A stretch of DNA of 64,000 nucleotides from Frigoriflavimonas asaccharolytica (GTDB lineage Bacteria > Bacteroidota > Bacteroidia > Flavobacteriales > Weeksellaceae). Positions 43,598 to 51,272 of this stretch are shown here, piece by piece. A program made the translations under genes and the position numbers. A model generated the notes under the pieces. The model saw nothing but the letters and a program-made list of their open reading frames with translations. It was not told the origin of the DNA and did not search any database. Position 1 is the first letter of the stretch. Every line of letters starts with the position of its first letter. The stretch lies in NCBI RefSeq assembly GCF_013294015.1, contig NZ_JABSNO010000007.1, forward strand, positions 1 to 64,000, given 5' to 3'.

Positions 43598-44185
43598 ATG
43601 AAAAAATTTTTATACTTATTTATCAATCTCCCTTTTTTAATTGGTTTTGTTCACCAACAAGCTGAAATGATTTTATGGGACTTAAAAAGACCTTTAAAAT
43701 ATGAGGATTTCAAGGTAGTACAGAGGGACACTATTAAGATTGGAAACACAGGAAGATTTAAGGGTGTGTTAAGTGAATTTAAATTTAAATTCAATACTTC
43801 ACAAACAAGTTATACCACGACACCCAAAATAGAAGTTTTGGTGTATTTTGGCCCAAATAAGTCTTGGTTACTTCTTAAAACAGAAACTACTTTGGAACAT
43901 GAACAAATACACTTTAATATTGCTGAACTATATGCAAGGAAGATGAGAAAGTCTATTGATAGTTTAAATAATCTTAATGTTTACAATTTTCAAATACATA
44001 CAGAAAAAATAGATGATTGGAATAAAAAGTACAATGATCGCAATATCAAATTTGACTTTGAAATAGATAGTAGGGTATATTATTTAAACGGAAAATTTTT
44101 ATCTGATAAAAACAGAAAACAAACACCCTGGAAGGAGAAAATAGATAGGGAATTAAAAACTCTTGAAATTTTTATATCTAAATAA
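43598..44185 (+). CDS. Exported DUF922-like putative metalloprotease
   Basis: The 195-residue protein has an N-terminal signal-like segment (MKKFLYLFINLPFLIGFV), then LWDLKRPLKYEDF and a HEQIHF motif in LEHEQIHFNIAELYARK, a HExxH-like zinc site typical of DUF922 proteins. Catalysis is unproven. I use the ATG at 43598; the longer frame opens with TTG at 43580. No -7 box is evident. Confidence 0.72.
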   Translation: MKKFLYLFINLPFLIGFVHQQAEMILWDLKRPLKYEDFKVVQRDTIKIGNTGRFKGVLSEFKFKFNTSQTSYTTTPKIEVLVYFGPNKSWLLLKTETTLEHEQIHFNIAELYARKMRKSIDSLNNLNVYNFQIHTEKIDDWNKKYNDRNIKFDFEIDSRVYYLNGKFLSDKNRKQTPWKEKIDRELKTLEIFISK

Positions 44186-44186
44186 A

Positions 44187-44213
44187 AACCAGCAAAGATA
44201 AATTTTACTGGTT
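44187..44213 (+). terminator. Weak intrinsic terminator
   Basis: AACCAG / CTGGTT-type stem right after the stop at 44185, followed by a T-rich stretch. Confidence 0.5.
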
Positions 44214-44226
44214 CTATTTATTTTTT

Positions 44227-44454
44227 TTATTTATCAATTAATTTAAAGGTAGTAGTAGCATTTCCTGATGCTGTTTTACCCTTCTTTATCATTATTCTAT
44301 TAGGGTCAATTCCTTTCTTAATCAAAAGTTTCATAATTAGAGAGTTTATTTTTTTACTAAAAAATTTAGTTTCATAAATTTTCCCCACTGTAAATAAAAT
44401 TAATAATATTCCAATAATTAAAAGTATAGGCCAAATTTTTTTTATTAAAATCAT
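44227..44454 (-). CDS. Small single-pass membrane hypothetical protein
   Basis: The 75-residue protein has one strong N-terminal membrane segment (IWPILLIIGILLILFTVG) and a basic, hydrophilic tail (LLIKKGIDPNRIMIKKGKTASG). No family recognised. It is convergent with the DUF922-like gene. A coding assignment is plausible because the frame ends with a compact Lys/Thr-rich tail, but no promoter box was seen. Confidence 0.5.
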   Translation of the reverse strand: MILIKKIWPILLIIGILLILFTVGKIYETKFFSKKINSLIMKLLIKKGIDPNRIMIKKGKTASGNATTTFKLIDK

Positions 44455-44680
44455 TGCTTAAAATTTTAATTATTAGATTTAATAGTAGCAGTTTTTTGCA
44501 TTTTTAATTTCCAATTATTCTTCACTCAAATGTACTGCTTTTTTTCAAATTTGCTCAAAGACGGGAGATTTTGCAACAGTGAGATTGCTTCTTCCGATAG
44601 TTATAGAAATCGTAATGGCAATCGTGGAATTTTCTACAGTAAATTCCTAGCAATGACAGCGAGAATTTTTCCTTTGCTAT
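44455..44680. other. Non-coding stretch with small inverted repeats
   Basis: No gene is seen. It contains GGAATTT...AAATTCC and GATTGCTTC...AGCAATGACAG, the latter resembling the tail of the R1 area at 26240-26281. It leads into repeat copy R1-3. Confidence 0.4.
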
Positions 44681-44819
44681 TTCGCAGCCCGACTTGAGTG
44701 AATCTCTTCTTTCTTTTGTTGCAAAAAAAAATAAAAAGCGGGAACGGAAGGCATAAACAAGATTAAAGCGCAGGCTTTATTTGAAATTTACGAACGAAGT
44801 TCAAGCTGTCCAAAAAATC
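44681..44819. repeat. Interspersed repeat family R1, copy 3
   Basis: Starts TTTCGCAGCCCGACTTGAGT, has the A/T-arm centre, GCGGGAACGGAAGGC, an extra internal part, and ends AAGCTGTCCAAA. It is homologous to 19701-19795 and 26071-26230. Confidence 0.65.
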
Positions 44820-44823
44820 ATAC

Positions 44824-44858
44824 AAAAAAAGCGACCATTTTAAAAATGATCGCTTTTT
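44824..44858 (-). terminator. Intrinsic terminator of the DUF5689 gene
   Basis: AAAAAGCGACCATTTT / AAAATGATCGCTTTTT stem with T-run on the minus strand. Confidence 0.88.
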
Positions 44859-44878
44859 ATTTTGAAAATATATTCGTT

Positions 44879-46273
44879 TTAGTTTACTACAACATTGTCT
44901 ATTTGTATGGTTGTAGTAATTCCTGGATTTCCACCTGTGTATTCAAATACTACAAATCCGTTTCCTGTAAGTGCTGCCGGGAAATTGTACGTTCCTGCTG
45001 ATGCTAGTGTTCCATAGCCATTAGTTGGTACGGTAGGTATTACAAAAGATGAGGTAATATCCGTTAAAGTAGCTGCACCAAAATCTCCTAAAGCAGTATA
45101 ATTCGTTGTGGTGTACACTTTTAAAGCGTTTCCATTCCAGTAGCCTATATTTACATTAAATTTTAGCGTATTGGCTGCTGTAAAGTTTACGGGTACTGCG
45201 AAATAAGTTTTGTAATTTCCTGTACCTGAGTTTGCCCCAAGTTGGATATATTTATTGTTGCTAAATGATTTTAATTGCCAGTATCTATTGTTTAGAAATG
45301 CATCATTTACGTAATTTGGAAATACTTCTAAATTGCTAGGAGTTAATGAGTAACTTTCGAAATCTTCTGTAAAAGCTCCTGAATAGGTGATTGCAGTTCC
45401 TCCTTTTGGTGGAGCGGCATCAAATCTCGTGCCTCCTACTGGTATTTTTACATCATTTAAATCACGGATGAGCATTTGCCAAGTACTTATGTATCTGCTA
45501 ACTACAAATTGTATGGTTCCATTTCCAGATGGTACTATTGATGAACCAAATGATGCAAAAGAAGAATTTCTAATGATTGTAGAGGAACCTGTATTGTCTT
45601 CTATGTTTCTATCTGTATCCAAAGCAGTTGTGGTACCTGCAATGTATTCTAAATATTTTTTGCCAAGATCTGATGTTGCAAATTGTACATTTGGTACAGA
45701 AACTAATGTATTGATATATTGTGATTGTTTTGCTTCTGCTAAAGAGGTTAAAGCTCTTGGTACCAATTTTTGTAAATCTAGACCATTGCCATTGCAAACA
45801 CCAGATATATATCTTGAAATAATGGATGCAGGAATTCTTCCGATATCAAAAGTTGGATCTACAGAACCGATTTTTATTACGCCACGATCTAAACCTAATC
45901 TTAAACCTTTTGCATTAATTCTAATATGCGCTCCTACTGGAAAATCTGCATAATTTCCTGCTCTATCAATTTCCATTTGCAAACCTACGGTTGGATTTGT
46001 AGGGCTATCTTGAAAAGAAATAGTTTTGTAGAAATTTCCATTTTCGTCTGATGATACTACATAACCATCAAAATAGGTGTCTTGTGTTATTAATAATGGG
46101 CCAGAAGCTGGAGCCATCGCCATAAATGCTGCCATTGTAGTGTTTGGCTCTGGAAATCTGTTGTTGCAATTTACAGTTGGCGTTTCCCAATCGTCTGTCT
46201 TTACACAAGAAGACAATGAGATGGCAACTACTGCCACGCAAACTATTGTGCTAAAAAATCTTTTTATATTCAT
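44879..46273 (-). CDS. DUF5689 domain lipoprotein
   Basis: The 464-residue protein has a lipoprotein signal (ISLSSC, Cys23), a DUF5689 region with YFDGYVVSSDENGNFYKTI, DFPVGAHIRINAKGLRLG and IPASIISRYI, then an OB-like central part (LGKKYLEYIAG, LIRDLNDVKI) and a C-terminal beta-sandwich (EDFESYSL..., IQIDNVVVN). It directly follows the TonB receptor gene (36-nt gap), as in many Bacteroidota receptor-lipoprotein pairs. It is probably a surface-exposed binding partner. Confidence 0.88.
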   Translation of the reverse strand: MNIKRFFSTIVCVAVVAISLSSCVKTDDWETPTVNCNNRFPEPNTTMAAFMAMAPASGPLLITQDTYFDGYVVSSDENGNFYKTISFQDSPTNPTVGLQMEIDRAGNYADFPVGAHIRINAKGLRLGLDRGVIKIGSVDPTFDIGRIPASIISRYISGVCNGNGLDLQKLVPRALTSLAEAKQSQYINTLVSVPNVQFATSDLGKKYLEYIAGTTTALDTDRNIEDNTGSSTIIRNSSFASFGSSIVPSGNGTIQFVVSRYISTWQMLIRDLNDVKIPVGGTRFDAAPPKGGTAITYSGAFTEDFESYSLTPSNLEVFPNYVNDAFLNNRYWQLKSFSNNKYIQLGANSGTGNYKTYFAVPVNFTAANTLKFNVNIGYWNGNALKVYTTTNYTALGDFGAATLTDITSSFVIPTVPTNGYGTLASAGTYNFPAALTGNGFVVFEYTGGNPGITTTIQIDNVVVN

Positions 46274-46309
46274 TGTTGTAAAATTTATAATTATTATTTT
46301 TTGTATTTA

Positions 46310-49168
46310 TTAAAATCTAACTTGCATATTCACAAAGTAAGATCTGCCTTGTGTATAGAAAAGTTTTGGCGCGAAAAGCGAACTATCTCTATCAAAATCT
46401 TCTTTGAAAGATTGAAATTTCACATTTCTAGTTTGCTCAAAACCACCAGTTATATATTTCGTGTTATCTAAGATGTTATTAACAGATGCAGATATTAGCA
46501 CGTAATATTTTCCAAATATCCAAGATTTCCCAACATTAGCATTTACGAAATTTGAAGAAGGCAATTTTACTTGCTGCAACAATCTACGTAATTCACTAGC
46601 TGTTGCGTTTGGATCTGGTGTTCCTGATACACTATTTTGCACAAAGGATTCTGTTCTTAATAGCGCAGATGGATCTAAATAATTATCATCTAAATAATTA
46701 TAGCTTGCACCTACCCACCAGAATTTTGGCGAACTGTATCTTAATCCTGCAGAATATCCTTTTTGTGGTGTTCCTCCTTGATAATAATCTTTCAAAGCAG
46801 CTTCTCCTAAATCTATGAAAGAGGTTCCGTTTGCGAATCTACCAACTGCATCTGATGCGAAGTAGGTTGTAGGATTGTTTCTATACGTATACTGGCCATA
46901 ACTTGCTAAACCTTGGAAGGATAGACTTGGTGTTATTTTATAATCAACACCCAATTCTGCTCCCATATTTCTTCTTTCTACATTCGTCATTACTTGCGTT
47001 AGAAATGCACTCTGCACTACAGCTGTAGCTCCTGTATCTCCAGTGTTATCTAAAGCGATACCATCTGCAAAGAATCTTTGTACATTGGTTTCGTTTTCGG
47101 ATTCTATTAAATATCCTGTAACTCTTAATTTCAATTTTGGTGTAGAAAGTATGTAGCTTAAATCATTTGCAACAAAAACTGTACTTCTGATATTTGGAGC
47201 TGTATCTGAGTTTATTCTTGGATTAATAAATAAATCTTCCAAGAATGGTGCTTGATTATAAACCGCTCCATTGTAAACCAAGAAGTTTCTACCGTTTATT
47301 CTGTAAGTAGCTTGTCCTTTTAGGCCAAAATTATAGAATTCAATATTTTTGCTCTTCCCAAAAGAATCTGCATATAAGAAATGTTTGAATTGCCCTTCTC
47401 TGCTTGAATTATTATAAGAAGCATTGGCTGACACAAATACATCAAAATTACCAGTTGAAAACTTCAAACCTGGATTAAATCTAAATTCTTGTCTACGGAA
47501 AATATAGCTATATCCTATTCTATCTCCTTCATATTTTGCAACGTTTGTTTCTCCTTCATTGAATTGACCACTTTTCCCTGGTTGATTGGTAGCCGCAAAA
47601 GGATCTCTGTTGTATGCGAAATCTGCACCCAAAAGATCACTTACTTCTCTGTATTGTTCAGATCTATAATTTTGATAAGATAAATTTAAAATAAATTTTA
47701 TTTTATCGCTAAAATCATGGGTTAGATGCGCCGATCCGTTCCAAATTTTATCTTCACTTACATCATCTACCATAAAATACAAAGCTCTTTTCCCAGTTAC
47801 ACCATACAAACTACTTTCAGGTTGTTGCATATTTGCTCTATACAATCTTTCCCAGTTTAATTGTGTGAATTCTGGATTTCCAGATTGCCATCCGTTTAGT
47901 GCTGTTTGGTAAGCGTCTTGCGCAGTTGAGGTTGTACCATCTGGATTGATTACGCTTGCATTAGGATCCAAAGATTCATAATAACTTGGTAAATATCTAT
48001 AGTAAATTGGCGATGGATTTGGGACACTTTGCCAATCTAATCTTGATGATTTATCTTTTCCAAATTGGTAGGATAATGAAGTAGTTAAAGATGTTTTATC
48101 ATTAATTTTCCAGAAATCTTGAAATTGCAACACCGGTTGAAAACCTTTTTTTACTCTTTCACTTCTTTTTTCTCCATTTTGATAACCCCAATAAGCATTG
48201 TAATGCACTCCGCCGTAATCATAAGCTTCTTGCGTAGCCGGACTAGAAGTAGATCTTGCATAAGAAGACCCGATTGCATTAAAAGTTATGGTATGATTAT
48301 CATTAAATTTTTTCTCAATTCCAAAATAACCACCATAAGAATCATAAAAAGTTCCTTCTTGTATTCCTTCTTCTGCCCATCTTCTTGCTCCCATTACTGT
48401 AAATGCCCAACCTTTGCTGCTCATTCCGGAAGTATATCTAAGGGAAGTTCTATTTCTATAATTTCTATTGGTAAGAGATTGCGTGAATTGAAATCCTTTT
48501 CTATATTCACTCGCTTTGGTATTTTTATAAAAAACTGAAGCAACACCACCGAAAGAATATTCTGAAGGCGCGTGATTTACCGCTACTTCTGGATATCTTG
48601 TAATCTCATTAAGACCACCCCAATTTCCGAAATCTACATTTCCATTGTCTGCTTCTACCATAGAAACTCCGTTTAAGAATGTCTCTCCGCTTCTACCATC
48701 AATTCCACGTGGACGAAACCAATAAGCACCTAAATCAAAAGCTGCCAATCTACTAAAAACATCTTGTGAAGATTGTAGCAAACCAACAGTAGAACTTTGG
48801 CTAGAATTTTCTTCGTCGCCATTATTTTCTATAAAAGCAAGACCTTGCTCTACATTTGCAAGAGAAAAATAAACCGTGATTTCTCCTAGATCTTTCCGCT
48901 TTTCTTGAGCGATATCAAAATCCATCACTTTGGTTTCTAAGTTTGGTTTTGTAATGACAATTTGATAGCTACCTTCTGTTAAATCTACAAATTGAAAATA
49001 TCCAATTTTGTCTGTTTTCACAGTTTCTTTTCCTTTCAAACTTATCTCTACATTCTCAACTGGCTTTCCTTGGTCATCTTTTACATAGGCAAATGCAGTA
49101 GTTTGCGCCCACAGAAAAGACACCGGAAGCATGATGAAAATAGCGGTAAATAATAGTTTTTTATACAT
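46310..49168 (-). CDS. TonB-dependent receptor with carboxypeptidase-like N-terminal domain
   Basis: The 952-residue protein has a signal peptide (about 1-21), a CarboxypepD_reg-like domain (about 22-95: TAFAYVKDDQGKPVENVEISL, GYFQFVDLTEGSYQI), a plug (SSQDVFSRLAAFDLGAYWFRPRGIDGR, FLNGVSMVEADNG) and a barrel ending YFVNMQVRF. It forms a unit with the downstream DUF5689 lipoprotein. It is divergent from a secreted phosphodiesterase-type enzyme, suggesting uptake of a phosphorylated or nucleic-acid substrate. Confidence 0.92.
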   Translation of the reverse strand: MYKKLLFTAIFIMLPVSFLWAQTTAFAYVKDDQGKPVENVEISLKGKETVKTDKIGYFQFVDLTEGSYQIVITKPNLETKVMDFDIAQEKRKDLGEITVYFSLANVEQGLAFIENNGDEENSSQSSTVGLLQSSQDVFSRLAAFDLGAYWFRPRGIDGRSGETFLNGVSMVEADNGNVDFGNWGGLNEITRYPEVAVNHAPSEYSFGGVASVFYKNTKASEYRKGFQFTQSLTNRNYRNRTSLRYTSGMSSKGWAFTVMGARRWAEEGIQEGTFYDSYGGYFGIEKKFNDNHTITFNAIGSSYARSTSSPATQEAYDYGGVHYNAYWGYQNGEKRSERVKKGFQPVLQFQDFWKINDKTSLTTSLSYQFGKDKSSRLDWQSVPNPSPIYYRYLPSYYESLDPNASVINPDGTTSTAQDAYQTALNGWQSGNPEFTQLNWERLYRANMQQPESSLYGVTGKRALYFMVDDVSEDKIWNGSAHLTHDFSDKIKFILNLSYQNYRSEQYREVSDLLGADFAYNRDPFAATNQPGKSGQFNEGETNVAKYEGDRIGYSYIFRRQEFRFNPGLKFSTGNFDVFVSANASYNNSSREGQFKHFLYADSFGKSKNIEFYNFGLKGQATYRINGRNFLVYNGAVYNQAPFLEDLFINPRINSDTAPNIRSTVFVANDLSYILSTPKLKLRVTGYLIESENETNVQRFFADGIALDNTGDTGATAVVQSAFLTQVMTNVERRNMGAELGVDYKITPSLSFQGLASYGQYTYRNNPTTYFASDAVGRFANGTSFIDLGEAALKDYYQGGTPQKGYSAGLRYSSPKFWWVGASYNYLDDNYLDPSALLRTESFVQNSVSGTPDPNATASELRRLLQQVKLPSSNFVNANVGKSWIFGKYYVLISASVNNILDNTKYITGGFEQTRNVKFQSFKEDFDRDSSLFAPKLFYTQGRSYFVNMQVRF

Positions 49169-49223
49169 AAATAAATATTAAATGGCGTTTTTGTCTAATT
49201 CTCAATAGCAAGAATTTAAAGTG

Positions 49224-49231
49224 CAAATTTA
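49224..49231 (-). promoter_or_regulatory. -7 box TAAATTTG for the TonB receptor/DUF5689 unit
   Basis: Minus strand, 55 nt before the start at 49168. It forms a divergent pair with 49368-49375. Confidence 0.5.
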
Positions 49232-49367
49232 ATAATAAATTATGAAAAATTTAGAATAAGAATAATTATTTATCCACCATATATTAAGCTTTGTTAATAA
49301 AAGCGATTTAATGCACGGTTTTTGAGTATAAATATTGATTTATAATAATTTAATTAAAAAATAAAAT

Positions 49368-49375
49368 TAATTTTG
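49368..49375 (+). promoter_or_regulatory. -7 box TAATTTTG for the phosphodiesterase gene, 17 nt before the ATG
   Basis: Plus strand; 17-nt spacing class. Confidence 0.6.
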
Positions 49376-49392
49376 CAAAAACGTTTAAGATT

Positions 49393-50589
49393 ATGACTAA
49401 AATATTATCATTTTTCTCTTTAATAATAATTACACTTAGCTTCTCTCAGCAGAAAACTAAAATTGTAGGAACTACAGTTGGATTTTTAAATGTAGAAAAT
49501 CTATGGGATACCATACAATCCGCAGATTACATAGATGGCACAAAAGCTCTCAACAACCCAGCATTTCATAGAAGTGTGCCTTTGGATTCTATTAAATTCC
49601 TGGATGTAACGGATAAGGATTATAAAGGGCCATGGAATGACCAAGCTTTGATGGGGAAAAAAGTGGTTCGCTATCAAGGTCTTTCTGAAGATTTCACTCC
49701 GCTAAGCAAAAAAAATTATGGCAAAATAATTTACGTTAAAAAATTGCATAATGTAGCGAAAGTTATCTCGGAAATGGGCGCACAATACACCGGAAAACCT
49801 CCTGCAGTGGTAGGAATGATAGAAGTAGAAAATCGCCAAGTGATGGAAGATGTGGTGAAGCAACCAGAGTTGGCGAAATATGATTATGGCGTTATCCATT
49901 TCAATTCTTATGATTATAGAGGTATAGACGTGGGAATTATTTATCAAAAAAGAATGTTCACACCCTCTAAATATTACAAAAAGGAGGTAGTTATTTTTAA
50001 TGAGGAAGGCAAAAGATCTTACACAAGAGATGTATTGGTAGTTACTGGATATTTGAATAATGAAAAAGTAGCATTTTTTATGAACCACTGGCCTTCTAGA
50101 AGAGGTGGCGAAGTGAAATCTGCCATTAGCAGAAATGCAGCCGCCACAGTTTTGAAAAAAGAAATGGACGAAATTTCTGCAGCAGAACCTGGCGTAAAAA
50201 TGTTTGCCATGGGAGATTTTAATGATGATCCTATAGATGATAGTTTGCTAGAACATCTGCATGCTGCCGGAAGAGAGAAAGATTTATCTGATGAAAGACC
50301 TTATTTAAATTTAATGTACCCGCTTTTCAAAAAAGGAGTTGCTTCTTTGGCTTATAGAGATGCCCCAAATTTGTTTGATCAAATTATCGTTTCTAGAAAT
50401 TTAATTTCGGATAAAGTAGGACCTACATTTTCTGTGATGAAAGCAGAAATTTTTGCACCAGCTTACCTCATCGGAAAAGAAGGAAATTACAAAGGTTACC
50501 CTTTCCGCTCTTGGGTAGGAGATACTTTTACTGGTGGTTACAGTGATCACTTTCCAGCATTTGTAGTACTACAGAAAGAGTACAAATAA
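49393..50589 (+). CDS. Secreted endonuclease/exonuclease/phosphatase family protein
   Basis: The 398-residue exported enzyme (signal peptide about 1-19) has the EEP fold: FLNVENLWD (Asn), VVGMIEVENRQV (Glu), YDYRGIDVGIIY (Asp), MNHWPSRRGGE, FAMGDFNDDPID and YSDHFPAFVV (Asp-His). All catalytic positions are present. Substrates could be DNA/RNA or phosphodiesters. Its divergent position to the TonB receptor and DUF5689 lipoprotein points to joint nutrient scavenging. Confidence 0.92.
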   Translation: MTKILSFFSLIIITLSFSQQKTKIVGTTVGFLNVENLWDTIQSADYIDGTKALNNPAFHRSVPLDSIKFLDVTDKDYKGPWNDQALMGKKVVRYQGLSEDFTPLSKKNYGKIIYVKKLHNVAKVISEMGAQYTGKPPAVVGMIEVENRQVMEDVVKQPELAKYDYGVIHFNSYDYRGIDVGIIYQKRMFTPSKYYKKEVVIFNEEGKRSYTRDVLVVTGYLNNEKVAFFMNHWPSRRGGEVKSAISRNAAATVLKKEMDEISAAEPGVKMFAMGDFNDDPIDDSLLEHLHAAGREKDLSDERPYLNLMYPLFKKGVASLAYRDAPNLFDQIIVSRNLISDKVGPTFSVMKAEIFAPAYLIGKEGNYKGYPFRSWVGDTFTGGYSDHFPAFVVLQKEYK

Positions 50590-50613
50590 TAATTTCTTTG
50601 TAAATACAATCAA

Positions 50614-50649
50614 CAAAAACACCCGAGCAAATTTTGCTCGGGTGTTTTT
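50614..50649. terminator. Bidirectional intrinsic terminator
   Basis: AAAACACCCGAGCAAA / TTTGCTCGGGTGTTTT with A- and T-runs, between convergent genes. Confidence 0.95.
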
Positions 50650-50669
50650 GTTTAATCTTTTTAATTATT

Positions 50670-51242
50670 TTAAGGATTAGAAATTTTGAATGGTGCGAGC
50701 AAATCTGTTTCTCCTCCACTTTGAGTTCCATAGACTTTTCCATTTCCACTCAACTGGGAATTCTCTGATAGAGAAATAGACTCATGATACAACGCTAGTC
50801 TAATTTGAGCTCCTGTGGCAGATTTTACGGCAGTAGTTACGTTCCACTTCGTAAGCAAACCCACTTTGTTTCCATCTGCTCGAGTGGAAGATGCATTGTC
50901 TAATCTCGTCAATGTGATATCAGAATTTGGAAAATCAAAAGTGAAGAAATGCTCATCTTTTGCGTCTATCACTTCTTGCGTTACGTCTTCTGCTCCATTT
51001 TTTAATGCTATTTGCACCGTATACTCTCTTCCATTAATCAATTTAATATCTGGTGTATTGCTACCATTTACTTGGTAATTATAGGTGGCAGTAGTTCCCG
51101 TGGTTTCATCTGTCACAGAAAGTATGGCATTAGAAATCTCCTCTTGTGGAAGGTCATCTACTGGTTCATCTGTTCTATTGCAAGAATTAAACAAGAGTGT
51201 AAAGCTGAAAATCAGTGCTAAAAATTGTGTTATTTTTTTCAT
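50670..51242 (-). CDS. Lipoprotein partner of a TonB receptor
   Basis: The 190-residue lipoprotein (signal MKKITQFLALIFSFTLLFNSC, Cys21) has a beta-rich body with EHFFTFDFPNSDITLTRLD and LLTKWNVTTAVKSATGAQIRLALYHES. It lies 30 nt after the ZnuD-like receptor on the same strand, so it should share its transcript. No named family is recalled with certainty. Likely a cell-surface or periplasmic ligand-binding partner; metal binding is a guess from the neighbouring genes. Confidence 0.75.
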   Translation of the reverse strand: MKKITQFLALIFSFTLLFNSCNRTDEPVDDLPQEEISNAILSVTDETTGTTATYNYQVNGSNTPDIKLINGREYTVQIALKNGAEDVTQEVIDAKDEHFFTFDFPNSDITLTRLDNASSTRADGNKVGLLTKWNVTTAVKSATGAQIRLALYHESISLSENSQLSGNGKVYGTQSGGETDLLAPFKISNP

Positions 51243-51272
51243 AATAAAATATTTAATTATTAAGTATTGTTA

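Noticed and set aside
45387-45953. 188-codon plus-strand ORF opposite the DUF5689 gene
   Set aside because: No start signal or family resemblance; the minus-strand gene has a signal peptide and known domain.
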